Shown: positions 1-12,002, numbered from the stretch's first letter. The stretch: 64,000 bases of DNA from Platerodrilus igneus (GCA_036346225.1 JARFIW010000999.1:6989001-7053000); one strand, 5' to 3'. A program made the numbers and translations. The notes: generated by a model from the sequence alone, not told the origin.

Positions 1-905
1 ACGGTGATTAAAGAAAGGATAAATCGGTGTGAAATTTGTATTCTAGGTAAAGACAAGAACGTGGTGTTGCAGAATACGCCAATGAACGTGAGCGTAAATG
101 GACCGTTAGAATTGGTGGCGATTGATTATTTAAGCAACCTGATTACGAGTGAACAGGGGTATCGACACATATTGGTGATGGTAGACGTTTTTTCTAAATT
201 TGTCAAATTATTTCCGGCAAGACGGAGTAACACGGTGCATGCATTGCAGTCAATTGGAGAATTTGAAAGCCAGGTCGGGAAGATGGACAGGATTTTGGTA
301 GACAACGCGACGTATTTCAACAATCAAAGATTCAGGAACGGGTTAAAAAGGGCAAATATTAAAATATCATTTAGCAGCATACGGCATCCGAAAGCTAATC
401 CATGCGAACGTTATATACGAGAGGTAATAAAATATCTACGATTGGCGACACAGGAGCATCACGACAGATGGATTAGATATCTGCCACAAATAGAAAATTT
501 TATGAATAGCGTCGAGTTCGGTTACGAAAACATGTCCGGTAACATTGATGCGAAGGATTATACCAGCTAGACCATGGAGGAGGAAGTCGAGATACAAGAC
601 ATAACAGAGCTGTTAGGTAGTGCTAGGCGTAGAATTGAAAGGATGCAGCGTAGGGACATCGAGCGAAGGTGTAGGAAAATTAAAAAGAACGGTTTTGGAA
701 TAGGGATCTGGTAGTAGTAAAACGATTAAGGGTTTCAAACCGCGACAGAAACATTTGCGCGAAGTTGTTGTTTCCTTATGAAGGGCCGTACAAGATCACG
801 CGTATTTTGCTGAAGGAAATACGTTTGAGCTAGATAATATGACCGGGGATATCGCGGGCGTTTTCACTTGGAGAATTTATACCCATATAGAATAGTACAG
901 GAAGA
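1..905 (+). pseudogene. Ty3/gypsy-type integrase remnant (3' end of pol)
   Basis: An open frame from position 4 to 570 encodes a retroviral-type integrase core that starts just before the second Cys pair of the H2C2 zinc finger (CEICILGK). The catalytic triad is visible: D in VAIDYLS, D in LVDNATYF and E in NPCERYIREV. After the stop at 568-570 the similarity continues in other frames: basic-rich stretches at 600-700, and the usual integrase tail ending near 895-905 (FELDNMTGDI, then an LENLYPYRI-like stretch one frame away). The copy is truncated at the left by the window edge and has at least two frameshifts after 570, so it is not a functional pol. Family assignment to Ty3/gypsy (Metaviridae-like) is by motif spacing. 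Assignment to a named lineage is not possible. Confidence 0.8.
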
Positions 906-2900
906 GGGTTTAGTAGGATAGGTTATAATGTGGTTCATGCAACGGAAAGTTTAGTTTTTGTTTTTTTTTGTTATTGTCGTATAGTATAGGTTAGAATATA
1001 GCGTAGTATGATAGATGTGAGAGAAAGGCGAATAGGGGTTGCCAAATTGAAATGAAACAACGAAAGGGTGATTTTAAATAAAATTAGAAATTTTTGCACA
1101 CCAGGGAAGAGAAAACATACGAAATTTCCAATTTCATTCAAAATCAGTGGGGCCAATATTATGTAAGGGGGGGGGTACAAGGCTTCTAAGGGTAGATTTG
1201 TGTTAAAAGGGGTGTATGCCAAACAATAGGATTAATATATCAGATCTAATAAGTTAAAAAACTATATTTTGCTGTACTTTACATATGCTAAAGTATGTAC
1301 CATTTTAGTTTGAAACATATGTGCCAAAAGGTAGACAACATGACTTTATGACGTTGATACAATACACGGTACTTGAGGTTTTATACTGAGTTGATATTTT
1401 ATGAGCCAGTGAAAGTACATTTGCCGTCGGAAAGCCGAACGCATTTATGGATATCTGCAACCAACAAAGCGTCCAGGTCGTGTAAATTATTTGGCTTTTC
1501 TTTTAATAGAATCAACTTTTGGACGAATTGTAAAATCAAAATTAAAAGTGAATAGAAATATAAAAGGTTATTGGAGATTTGTGAAGTGTTTTGGACCAAT
1601 AGTAGAAATTAAGAATATTATAAAGACTGTAGTGAAGGTATTTTGGACACGAAAGGAAAGACGAATTGTTATTGGATATTGTATGTTTTAGAATTGTAAT
1701 TCAAGTAAGCTAAGGTTGTTGATCTTATCGCTAAGGGAAATAAATATAAAAAATTCTAATTTCGATTATGTTCAGATAAAGACGTGTTTTTACAAAACCT
1801 GCGTTAAAAGTTGTACAAATATTTATTGAAATAAAAGTTTTTGAGAATTAAAGAGTCTAATTTAGTAAAGTGTGAGTAATAAGAAGCATCGAGAGTATAA
1901 AGGCAACGAGTATTAAAGAAGATTTAAAGTGGTTAATAGTGCGAACGGGGAAAGCGACGATTATTTAGGTTTGAGCAAGATTGGTGTTGGTTTTGGAAAG
2001 ATTTGGTTTAACGGCAGTAGGAGATTTGAGTGGATATAGAAGGCAACGACGATATTGATAATTTTTGGAGTGATTTGAGCAGATTAACGGCAGTAAGGAC
2101 ATCGTGTGGATATTAAAGGAATAGCAGGACAAGGATTGATTTAAAATAGGACGGCTGGATTGATTTGGATTGAGCAAGGAGAGGATTAATTGGAATACGA
2201 AGTAGGGAAACAGAAGAGCAGTATATTACGAGGAAGAATTAACGCAGGGGAAGTAGATACAACGGTTTTTTTTATATTCTAAATTGGGGTAAAATTATTT
2301 CAGATTTGGGGTCAACGAAATTGGTTAAGAACACCTGGAGGCGATACGCAAGTGGACTACGATTGAGAATCCTTGTGAAGGTGCGTACGGTGTATACGAT
2401 CTTGAGCCAGCAGTTAAAAGAAGGCCTTCAGCGCGGTATAATTCTGGTAAGTACCGTGAATATCTTAAAACGTCAAAATTAAAGTCATAAATAGTTACAT
2501 AAATTAATTTGGCACCAAGCAACTTTGATCTGTTAAAATTTGGCATATATAGTAAATCAGTGCATTAAAAAAGTGGTAAAACAAACGAGTGTGCAGTTTG
2601 GTTGGGTAGTGCACATCTACTCACGATTGAACTCACGGTGAGTAGGTGAACGCCCTGAGATTAAAGTTTCATATAGTCGAGGCATAATATATAGTAAACA
2701 GTAAATAGAGAACCAACCAAACGTTGCTAAAGCACCTCGAATAGAAGTCATTTATCGAATACTAAAATAGAGACGACGACAAAAGTCGTGTAGCCAATTT
2801 TGTTTAATTAAATAAAGTAGTAAAGTTTATAATCACATATTTTTATAAAAATAAACATAAAAGGGTGGAGTAAACAAGCAAAAGTAAATAAGTTAAGTTT
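906..2900. other. Non-coding stretch, possible 3' UTR/LTR of the preceding retroelement
   Basis: No convincing reading frame is seen. The stretch lies directly downstream of the integrase remnant and contains A/G-rich sequence with loosely repeated phrases (the phrase taacggcagta occurs twice, near 2010 and 2083). An AATAAA signal lies at 2811-2816. These would fit the untranslated end and LTR of the element at 1-905, but no second LTR copy is in the window, so boundaries cannot be set. Short open frames here (for example 1373-1555 and 1491-1691) have no recognisable domain. Confidence 0.3.
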
Positions 2901-2914
2901 AGGGTAGGTAGGAG

Positions 2915-2966
2915 AATATATATATATATATATATATATTTATAAATATATATATATATATATATA
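2915..2966. repeat. (TA)n microsatellite
   Basis: Nearly pure TA dinucleotide run interrupted once by a TTTATAAA segment near 2939-2946. Confidence 0.9.
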
Positions 2967-3175
2967 AAATTAGTAATATTGACTGTTTTTATAATGTATA
3001 AGCAAAATAAATATTGGGGATACAGTCAGATTGGGCATGGATTTAATATAAACTTCTTATAACCATTTCAAGCTTTCGAAAATGTTTATTTTCTTCATCA
3101 GGATACTAAAAGTTTATAATTTAACATTTATATGATAAAATTCTATAGGTTACTTACGATTATAAAGTTTACAAT

Positions 3176-3182
<7 letters not shown>

Positions 3183-3225
<43 letters not shown>
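3183..3225. repeat. (TA)n microsatellite at the LINE 5' break
   Basis: Pure TA run. The LINE endonuclease frame becomes recognisable immediately to its right, so the run marks the 5' edge of the surviving LINE sequence. Confidence 0.9.
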
Positions 3226-3226
<1 letters not shown>

Positions 3227-6118
3227 CAATGAACTTTTTTGTAATACTTTCAATGTATTCAGAACAGATCGACATACTGATTTGGGTGTTAGCAGGGGAG
3301 GAGGGGTACTTCTTGCTGTTCACAAAAAATTCGTCTCTCATCAAGTTCCCTACACTTGTACGAATATTAACTTTGATGTCTTAATTGTTGAAATTAAAGA
3401 TCCCTATAGCCAGGCTATGATTATAATAACGGTATATATCCCGCCAAATCAAGTGAGGCATGCGTATGAACTTTTCTTTGATGAATTAATAAATCTTTAT
3501 TTTATCTACGACAAAAATATTATAATCATAGGAGATTTCAACCTACCTGAATTTGCATTGAGTGGCAACAACCTGCCCAGATTGGCACCCCTCAATAATC
3601 TTGTAGCTTTCTTTGATCTTATACAGTACAACTACATATACAATATGAATCAAAGGCTACTGGACCTAGTTTTTCTAATTTCTTGCAACATATCTGAACC
3701 AAAGTGTGTTGACCTGCCTATTGACAATCATCATCCACCACTTTGCATTGAAGTACATAAATTACTTGTAAAAAACTATGCTAAAGCAACCAGTATAGAT
3801 ACCCGCTACAATTTTAAAAATGTCAACTATACTGCCCTTTATGATGATTTAGCTACACTAGACTGGAACTCTCTGTACCACTTTGATGACATTGAAGCTG
3901 CTACAACTCGCTTTTATGCTTTATTCTTTGAAGTTATTGATTTGCATGTCCCTAGAACGAAAGCCTGTAGGAAGTCTTATCCATCATGGTTCACTAAGGA
4001 GATCATCAATCTTACTAAACAAAAAGAAATTTTATGGAAGCAATATAAATTAAGTAGTGATACATTAGTATACAAAAATTTTAGAATCCTACGAACTAGG
4101 CTAAAAAATGCTATGAATATTGCTCACAATAATTTCTTAAGATCAATGAATGACAAGATAAAATCCGATCCAAAGAGTTTTTGGGCATTCGTGAATGATA
4201 AACGAAAGTCAACGAATCAACAAAGACAAATGATATATGACAATGAGTTCTATTCTGATCCGTATGTTATAGCGAATAAGTTTGCTGAACTTTTCAAATC
4301 TGCCTATACTTCCAGCTCCCATACTTCTGATCCTGAACCAGTCTCCTCTTATACCAGTATTGGTGTACCTGTGATAGAGGAACAGGATGTACTCAAAGCT
4401 ATTGACAAATTAAAATCTAAATATACTGCAGGTCCAGACAACTTACCCTCTCTTGTGATTAAATATTGCAAGTTTCAACTAATCAAACCCTTAACCTTTC
4501 TTTTTAATCTCTCTCTCAAATATTCTCAATTTCCTAATATCTGGAAATCTTCTAAAGTACGACCTATCTATAAAAAAGGGGACAGATCCTGTATAATAAA
4601 TTATCGCCCTATTGTCATCCTTAATAACTTCAGTAAAATATTTGAATTTGTTCTTTATGATTATATCTACTTTCACTCACATTCAAAAATATGTCTGCAA
4701 CAACACGGCTTTGTTTCTGGTAGATCCACTGCAACTAATTTAACCAGTATGGCACAATATCTTTCTAAATCTTTAGATGAGGGAATGCAGGTAGACGTGA
4801 TATATACAGATTTGTCAAAGGCATTTGATCGGCTAGATCACAATCTGTTACTTCGGAAACTGTCTTACATGGGTTTTACACCTCAGCTACTGACCTTTTT
4901 CTCCTCCTATTTAAATAATAGAAGACTTTATGTCGATTATTTAGGCTCTCATTCCAAACACTTTATCGCTACCTCTGGAGTTCCACAAGGCTCTGTCCTT
5001 GGCCCCTACTTCTTTATCATTTTCATCAATGATGTTGTTGTTGATATTGATTGTGAATGTTTAATCTATGCAGATGACAAAATTATTCAACACGATAAGT
5101 CAAATAGAAGATTGCTCAAAACTGCAGCAGAATCTAAATAATCTATATTTCTGGTGTATTACAAACAACCTCCCAATTAATCCTGATAAATGTTCTGTTT
5201 CAAATTATTCTAGAAAGCATAATATAATTAAATTCCCTTATAGCATTGAAAGTTTAGTACTTCAAATCACCGATAGTGTTTTTGATCTTGGTGTACTGTT
5301 TGATGCCAAGTTAACATTTAATTTGCATATCCTCAACATTATTAGGGCTGCACATAAATCGCTGGGTTTTGTTATTAGGATGGGTAGACACCTCACTATT
5401 AATACTCTAAAAATATTATTTTTTGCCTACGTTAGGTCGAAATTGGAGTATTGTAGCATAGTCTGGAATTCTTCATATGCAGTCTATGTAAATATGATTG
5501 AGAAGGTACAACATCACTTTCTTAAATACCTAGCTTACAAGGAGGACTCGGTTTATCCATGTATAGGTTACGACCATAACCTACTTCTACGCAGATTCTC
5601 TGTAACTACACTTAAATCGCGACGTGATTTTAGTGCTGTGGTATTCTCTATAAAGTAGTTAATAACTTAATAGACACTCCTATTTATTATCTGCTGTAAA
5701 TTTCCGAGTGCCTACATCTACCAGGGGCGACGATATGTTTTATTTAAACACCCCAAGAACCAATGTGCTTAAGTTTTCCCCTCTGTACTTTATGTGCACA
5801 ACATTTCAAAACAAATGTTAATCTCTTGATATCTTCCATGTTTCTTTGTCACACATTAAATTAACTTGTCTGTGCACAGATTAACCAATTATTTTAGTGT
5901 TCCTTGCCTACCCATCCTCTGCCTTTCATTGTGTTTTGACTGTATTCTCTTTCAGATTATGTTTTACGGTTTTTGTTTTTTTTCTTGTTTAATTTTATAC
6001 TTATTGTATTTACTTATTTGACATAATTCCTTTTTTAATTTTTGTATTAATGTGTTTGATTTGGTGCCTACTTTGTAATTGGATCTAACCTGTTAAGTAG
6101 TGTATATAAATAAATAAA
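3226..6118 (+). mobile_element. Jockey/CR1-group non-LTR retrotransposon (LINE), 5'-truncated ORF2
   Basis: Encodes most of a LINE ORF2: the C-terminal part of the apurinic endonuclease (SRGGGVLLAVH near 3290, then IIIIGDFNLPEF at about 3520) and a reverse transcriptase (DVIYTDLSKAFDRLDH, SGVPQGSVLGPYFF, IYADDKII). It spans 3282-5141, then shifts frame near 5100 and continues to 5658. More C-terminal similarity (FRVPTSTRGDD-like) follows to about 5860 after another frameshift. The element starts mid-endonuclease (FRTDRHTDLG at about 3254) beside a TA microsatellite. It ends with a 3' UTR and a TAAATAAATAAA tail at 6107-6118, typical of CR1/L2/jockey-like tails. The same family occurs on the - strand at 12.0-13.3 and 46.8-49.1 kb. 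It is not active as written. Confidence 0.88.
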
Positions 6119-6183
6119 TAATCCAATGCACATTTACACAAAAAATATTTTGTTTGTTTAAATTTACAACATTTAAAATTAGA

Positions 6184-7108
6184 GAGCTCGGTTGAGAGTA
6201 ACTTGTCACCGGCGACCGTATTGCCATATTCTTACTTGGTTTCTAAACCATTGTCTAACAAGAATGTAATCTATTTGATATCTCGTATCCTGGTACCTTC
6301 CACACATATCGTTTTTCTAGCATGATGTTGAAATAATGCATTTGGTATGGTTAAATAATTTTTGTCATAAAATTTACCAGCTTCCCGTGTTACCAGTTTC
6401 TAGTGTTTAACCAAATAAACATACTATCGTCCCTTCCTGAGCGTCATCTACCACTGCATTAAAATCTACCGTAATTATTAAATTTTCATGTCCTTTTATG
6501 AATCTTAGTATATCTTCGACATCTTAGTATATTGCTTCTACCTCTTTCTCACTGTAACTAGAGGTTGGCATGTAAACTTGTAATATTACGGTATTTATCG
6601 ATTTGAATTCTAATCTAATCACAAGATCTTTTGTAAATAGTTTTCTACACAATATTTTTCTGCAAACTATCCCCGCATCTGAATTTCCCTCTTCCAATTC
6701 TGTACGAATTACCCTAGTATCTATATTCCAAAAATCCCCCTCCTACTATGTTTAATGCTAACCTATCCATTTCAATTTTCAAATTCTCTGACTTACTTAG
6801 TTGCTTCATGCTTCTAACATTTCATGCCCCGACTCGCAAGATGTTCCTTTTCTTCTTATTAAGCTAGCCGATCACATTTTTCGAATATTTTCCTACTGGA
6901 AATCTGAATGGAGGACAATTTTAAATCCATAATCTTTTATCCCAGAGGATACCATCATTTTTCTATTATATTTTTGGTACGTTGTGTACTTCGGAGGCAA
7001 TATGGTGGTTTTTCATTATCTTCCACATCATAGTGGTGTGTGTTATAATGCCATTGTGACCCCTATGGTCTCTGCCACTCTAAGTACCGACAGAGCTGCC
7101 ACCCTATT
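6184..7108 (-). mobile_element. RTE-type LINE fragment, 5' UTR and endonuclease
   Basis: Reverse-complement copy of the sequence at 39124-40230. The match to the 39350-39450 segment (a cattattgcctccgaagtac-like phrase) is at about 6960-7030, and the match to 40130-40200 is at about 6225-6300. The coding part is the APE-type endonuclease of an RTE element, with no intact frame. The 5' end of the element is near 7108, where the host odorant-receptor intron resumes. Everything 3' of the endonuclease is missing, which is unusual because most LINE copies lose the 5' end. Confidence 0.75.
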
Positions 7109-7149
7109 TATTTAATTTATGAAATTATAAATCTGTATCATCTTTTTAG

Positions 7150-7620
7150 GACGTGCAAACAAGTAGAAGATATTTTTACATATCTAACACTATCACAAGT
7201 AGTGAGCTCACAAATTATTATTTGTACTTGTCTTTATATGGTATCGACTGTAAGTAATAAAAAAATTTACTTTCACATATTTTACTAGTGATTTGCAGGT
7301 ACCAATAGCAAGTAAAGCTTTTGCGACTGAGCTTATTTATTTTGTGGCAATTGAAATGCAAATAGCACTGTATTGCTTTTTTGGAAATAAAGTAACTGTG
7401 ATGGTAAATATTTATTAAAAAGGAAAAGTTATCATTGAAATAATATTATTTAATCTGTTAACAGGGAGAAGAAATTTCATTGGCTTTATACGAAGGTGAA
7501 TGGTTATCCACAAGCATGGCATTTAGAAAAAGTATGATGATTACAATGACACGTATGAAGCGACCTATATATTTAACACTAGGGAAATTTTCACCTTTAA
7601 CATTAACAACATTTGTATCG
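7150..7620 (+). CDS. Odorant receptor (7tm_6 family), three exons of the C-terminal region
   Basis: Three exons with canonical splice sites. Exon a 7150-7249: acceptor tttttag, donor gtaagt; encodes TCKQVEDIFTYLTLSQVV and onward, a TM5-like segment. Exon b 7299-7403: acceptor atttgcag, donor gtaaat; VPIASKAFATELIYF ... ALYCFFGNKVTVM, the TM6 and intracellular signature. Exon c 7465-7620: acceptor ttaacag, donor gtaagt; GEEISLALYEGEW ... PIYLTLGKFSPLTLTTFVS. Exons b and c join in phase 0, and exon a also ends in phase 0. The ALYEGEW and LTLGKFSPL motifs are hallmark insect OR sequence. ORs are seven-pass membrane channel subunits that pair with Orco in olfactory neurons. Introns are only 49 and 61 bp. 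The N-terminal exons were not found; they may lie left of the window. Reading frames are clean, unlike the neighbouring TEs. Confidence 0.9.
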
Positions 7621-7950
7621 GTAAGTGTTAACTGACAGCTACAGTGTGCAAAAAATGTTTGCCTGTAAAACAACTCTTGTACAATGGGGCATTTTAACAA
7701 GACCACACTAGATAGTTAGGCCACACGACATTAACGCTACTGATCGGCTATGTTACAACTCACGCAGGGTGCTGACGTAGCAGCAGACAGCACTCAAACA
7801 CTCTTGTCTCAAAATTTTATTGCTTGTATTATTCATATCAGAGTGCATAAACAAGTAACATTCTCGCATGTTAAAGTACATAAAAAGCCACTCAAAGGGA
7901 AAAAGTGGGTGTATCACCAAACAGATATTAAGAAATGTGGCCTTCAATAT
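7621..7950. other. OR intron sequence, nothing recognised
   Basis: Intron start. Two short overlapping open frames near 7750-7970 lie on opposite strands and have no domain. The stretch ends at a T-rich run that is the A-tail of the - strand LINE fragment. Confidence 0.4.
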
Positions 7951-8380
7951 TCTTTTTTTTTTTAATTTCACTTTCATCCGCTTCCACCTTTACAGTTATT
8001 AGCGGAGGTTGGAAGTATTATTTATAATCTATGGTACAATATATGTTTATCTTTTATATATTTTATATACGATGTTGGATTTCTATGTCTTTAAGATAGT
8101 TCAGCAGTGGTTCAATATTGGATGTGTCTCTCAGGATAGTTTGTACATCTTGTTGTATGTTGTTTGTTGTTTACTAGAATTGCCACCCCTCCGCTAGCTA
8201 TATGTGTGTTTAGTCTGTCCTTGCGATATTGTATAAAATTGTATGTATTTATGTTTTGATGTTCTTTGAAGTGTGTTTCTTGTAAGCATATGTAATGAGG
8301 TTGTGTTTCTTCAATTAGTTTTGGAATTCAGCTTTATGGGATTGAAGTCCATTACAATTCCATTGAATGATGTTCATGTT
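7950..8380 (-). pseudogene. I/jockey-like LINE: start of ORF2 endonuclease joined to the 3' end
   Basis: On the - strand, from about 8376 downward, the frame begins with a WNCNGLQSHKAEF-type start. It continues with HYICLQETHFKEH and ASGGVAILVNN, the N-terminal motifs of the APE endonuclease of I/jockey/R1-group LINEs. Coding similarity stops near 8030. At 7952-7962 a run of A (minus sense) looks like a LINE tail. The reverse transcriptase is therefore missing between them and the copy has a large internal deletion. Several single-base frameshifts interrupt the frame. Confidence 0.75.
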
Positions 8381-8462
8381 ATTGATTATCGACTGAGGAA
8401 TCAGACATTTCTGACTCAATTTGTTGTTCCTCCATTTTTAGTTATTCTTGTTATTGTTGTTT

Positions 8463-9640
8463 TTATTTTTTGTCATCAGTATTGTTTTGGATTTCATGCA
8501 TCATTTGTATGAGTTGGTTTGTATCTTTGGTATAGTTTTTACTTAATTCTAGTATTTTTTTGTTCCGATCGTGTTTTCTAGAAAGTCCTGAAATTGCGAA
8601 TGAGATAATGTATTTGGCTGGATCACTTTCTATGATTTCCTTTATTGTATTGTGTTTTGGGGATTCAGTTTGTTCCAAGTTCTTCTTTTTAATTGTAGGA
8701 TCCTTTTTTGTTTTTGTTTGTCCGTATGGTTTGTGATAAATTCGACAGGGTTGATTCTTGGTTGGTTTCTTGTTTTTCTTTTGTGTTGCTTCTCTTATTT
8801 GATGTTCAATGTAAGTTTCATTTAGTTCTTCTGTAGGTGTACTTTCAGGTGACTGATTTGGTCTTTTATTTCTTATTGTTTCATTTAGGTTTGTTATTTG
8901 TTCAGGTTGTTTTGTTTCACTCTGTATATTATGTTCCTCGCAGCTTGAGGTTAAATGGCCGGTTTGTTTACATGTATAGCAGTATGTTTCTGTAGATAAA
9001 AATAGTCTGTAGGGGTTTCTTCAAATAATACTATTATTGATTCTGGGATGTTTAAATTTGCAGTTTGTTTAACATAGATTTGTCTCGAAAGCTAAGTATG
9101 TGTTTAAATTTTATTTCTGATAATGCAGCTTTTATAAATGACATCTTGCCTGTTAAAGTTATATTTAGCTTAATAAGTCGTCTTCTATTACATTGTGTGG
9201 TATGGATGGGCTAACATTTGAAATAACCACCCTTATGGTCGGCGTTAGTAATTTACGTATTTCCACTTCTGTGTTATTTACTGTTATATTAGGATGGTTG
9301 TTTACAAACTGGTCAGCATCTTCTTTTGTAGATAAATAAATACAGATCCGGTTGTTTGCTATTCTTGATGCAAAGGTTATATTTTTAGGATCTATTATTT
9401 CCGTGATTGCATTTAGATAATCTTCTAACTTCGTGTTTGGCAATGAATTTAATATAATCGCATTTTCTTTTGACGGAAACTGCTTGCAGATGTTTGTTCA
9501 TTTGGTGCTTTGCTTTTACTGCATTCGAATATGTCCCTTCTTTTATTGTCTGATGGGCGAGTGGGTTTTTTGTTTGGCTGGTTGAATGATTTATGGTTGA
9601 GGCTGTTATTGTTGGTAAAGGATACATTTCAGGTAGTTTT
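8463..9640 (-). pseudogene. I/jockey-like LINE ORF1 (gag-like nucleocapsid)
   Basis: Fragments at 9627-9385, 9443-9165 and 8678-8463 form one broken frame. The N-terminal part is polar and low complexity. The middle part (EDYLNAITEIIDPKNITF ... RVVISNVSPSIPHNVIED) resembles the RRM-like domain of LINE gag proteins. A CCHC knuckle, CYTCKQTGHLTSSC, is encoded near 8945-8990. The C-terminal KHDRNKKILELS region ends just before the ORF2 start at 8376. ORF1 binds element RNA in the parent family. Here it is disrupted by at least three frameshifts. Confidence 0.75.
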
Positions 9641-9791
9641 GGTAAGTGGTTTGGGTTAGGTTTATTTAATGTAGCTGTAATAAAAGGAAGAGGAATGTTT
9701 AGAAAACAATACCTGTTTTGGTTTTATCACTTGTTAATTTGTTATTTCCGAGGTCGTATTTTATTATCAACGAATTAACTTAGAACTGTAC

Positions 9792-10153
9792 TGTTGAACA
9801 TACGGTCGCGGAATTCCTTCAATATTCTTACCTGATGTCCAGTTAGAGCGGTGAAGATTCTTGGATCCAGAACACTTCTTACTGCACTCGTAAAATTAAT
9901 TAAAGTGGTGAGGTAGTCCGATACGGGACTGATGTCTGAAACAGAAACTTATTGTTCCAGCGGTGACAATGGACTGTGTTAGGCCACATAGTAAGATAAG
10001 GCAAACAAGCTAGAACATTGAAGGCGATAACGTGGCCGAGTTTATCAAATAAATTTAAATAACAGAGCAGAAATTACCATTAACAAAATAAACTTAAACT
10101 CTATAGTAATAATATAAGAAACTAAATTAATATATACAGGGTTGGATGGAACA
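9792..10153 (-). repeat. Putative 3' LTR of a BEL/Pao element
   Basis: Reading on the - strand, the segment begins TGTTCCATCC immediately after a purine-rich GATGGGCGGTA stretch (a plausible polypurine tract) and ends TGTTCAACA, so it has TG...CA ends. It lies just downstream of the BEL/Pao pol C-terminus, where a 3' LTR is expected. No second LTR is present, so the boundaries are tentative. Confidence 0.55.
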
Positions 10154-10169
10154 TACCGCCCATCAAAAT

Positions 10170-11060
10170 GGAAACATTTTAATTTTCATCTAGAGGGAGG
10201 GGGCAGAGTTTAACCACAGGACGCCTAAACTCACCGCGCGCTGTTCTAACGGTGACAATGTGAACAATTCCGTCGGCGTCAGGATGCACGGAGATAATAT
10301 GTCAGAGTGACCGCTGAAGAGGAGGAAGAGAATCAGCTTTAATTAGAACTAAGTCTCCCGGTTGAATATTATTTTTGGTTACATGCCATTTGGATTTTAC
10401 TTAAAAAGTATGCAAGTATTCCCGGGACCAGCGTGCCCAGAAGTCCTGGTAGATACGCTGCAATAATTGCCATCGAGACAAACGGTTTAAAAGCAGTGCC
10501 GTCAGTGCGAGACCAGACGAGGCGGAAAGAGCGGAAAGGGTCAAAAATGACCCGGCGTTAAACAACTAAGGTCGTTAGGATCATTACTAACCGGGGCCAG
10601 AGGACGTGAATTGAGGACAGCTTCAATTTGGATGAAAACGATTGACAACTCTTCAAAGGTTAAAATCTGCTTTCCTACAACACCAAGTAGCAGGATCTTG
10701 ACGGATTTGACGCCAGCTTCCCAAAGACCTCCAAAATGGGGCACGGAAGGTGGGTTAAAATGCCAGATAATTAGTTCTTGGGAAGCTGCGGCTTTAGCAA
10801 AGGGAACCAGTTGACGATGGGCACTGACAAAGTTTGTACCACAGTCGCTGTACAAATGTCCACACCGACCACGACGAGCAAGAAACCGACGAAATGCGGC
10901 CAAAAAAGCGTCAGCGGTTAAATCGGAAACTAGCTCCAGGTGAAGTGCCTTGATACAAATACAAGTGAAAATGCAGAGGTAGGCTTTTAAAGTTTTGGTG
11001 CTGCAGATTCGGCCCATGGTTATTGTAAACGGGCCGCAAAAGTCCAGATAGTTTGTAATA
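10170..11060 (-). pseudogene. BEL/Pao retrotransposon pol: integrase and DUF5641 end
   Basis: The main frame is 11017-10541. It encodes the BEL/Pao integrase: D in an upstream DFCGPF (about 11045, before the first Met of the open frame), D in LYSDCGTNFV, and E in HFGGLWEAGVKSVK, followed by IEAVLNSRPLAPVSNDP. Downstream in other frames are the DUF5641 hallmarks: WHVTKNNIQPGDLV at about 10380-10345, then ARGEFRRPVVKLCPLP-type sequence at about 10235-10200. The copy is cut at about 11060, so gag, protease, RT and RNase H are absent. Frameshifts lie between 10541 and 10380. It inserted in the odorant-receptor intron. Confidence 0.85.
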
Positions 11061-11373
11061 CAATCGATAGATTTTTATTATTATTACAATAAAAGTAAAA
11101 AGCTAACCTAACATTTTTATTATTATTCAGCCACTATTACAAAATTGAAAAGTCTCTTAAATTGAGAGCCGATTGCTACACGTTAAACATCCCCTAACCT
11201 TTACATAATAAATTTTATGATTTAAGTATGCAAATTTCCATGCCATTACTTACACTTTCGTTCTTCAACAATGGAGTCAAATTCTCAAGGAGTCGTGGTA
11301 CGGGATCTCATCAGATTTTCATCACATGAGTCTTCCAATTCTAATAGTACCATAAAAGGATAAGGTAAAGAGA

Positions 11374-11700
11374 TATGGGAACAATAATTAACCCACTATA
11401 TTGAAAAACGCGCACCAAGCAGCACTCTGACCAAAATACAACCACTTTAGTTGAGTCCCGGTACTAAAATGAAGTTTGCAATTCCCAGCAGAAATAGTTA
11501 GTGGTCCTACAAAATTCCACGATAAAAAAATCTCCGAGACGTTCATGCATATAAAAACATTCCAGGACGAGATTTAAGAACAATGGAATTTCTTTAACTT
11601 TTAGACAAAACACAGTAAATTTAAAGAATACAAAAAGTGGAAATGTTATCCAATATTTGAGAAGGCATATTATGGGTTAAATCACCTAACACATAACAAC
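11374..11700. repeat. Unclassified dispersed repeat, copy 1
   Basis: Clearly similar, with scattered substitutions and indels, to 13645-14025 in the same orientation. Shared phrases include gacaataatta-like starts, gttgagt(t)cccggta, agcagaaatag and cttctttaactt. No reading frame is conserved between the two copies. Confidence 0.7.
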
Positions 11701-12000
11701 TAGGACCATTGTTATTTATAATTTATATAAACACTCAACAGTTTAATAACACTATATTTTATGTAGATGACTCTACGTTCCTTCCCAGCTCCGACGAGTA
11801 GTCTAGTAGATCAAACAAATTATCCAAGTACAACAAATGGACGCGTATTTTAGTAAATTACATTTAGTCTACAGCAATGCATTTTAATATATGCCAACAA
11901 TTTTTGGATTTTTCATTGCTAAGAGGGACGTCAACCTCTTGTTTAGGAGAAGTTGCAAGCACCAATTTTTTAGGCATTAAAATCGATTCCAAATTGACTT
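11701..12000 (+). pseudogene. LINE reverse transcriptase fragment (palm domain)
   Basis: On the + strand, a frame reads FIIYIN...NTIFYVDDSTFLPSS at about 11715-11800, the RT motif with a YVDD catalytic box in place of the usual YADD. The later palm/thumb segment follows (MHFNICQQFL ... STNFLGIKIDSKLTF, 11877-12000) after a stop and a frameshift. The coding sequence stops exactly where the T-rich tail of a - strand LINE begins at about 12003, so this LINE appears split by that insertion. The matching C-terminal part may be at 13313-13627. Confidence 0.7.
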
Positions 12001-12002
12001 TT

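Noticed and set aside
1..3240. N-terminal odorant receptor exons upstream of 7150
   Set aside because: Searched by eye for 7tm_6 motifs with suitable splice phase; none found, so not annotated.
3150..3344. Tyr/Ile-rich - strand frame
   Set aside because: It is the translation of a TA microsatellite antisense to the LINE endonuclease.
8273..8512. + strand hydrophobic frame that resembles a membrane protein
   Set aside because: Antisense of the LINE endonuclease start and ORF1 end, which carry clear family motifs.
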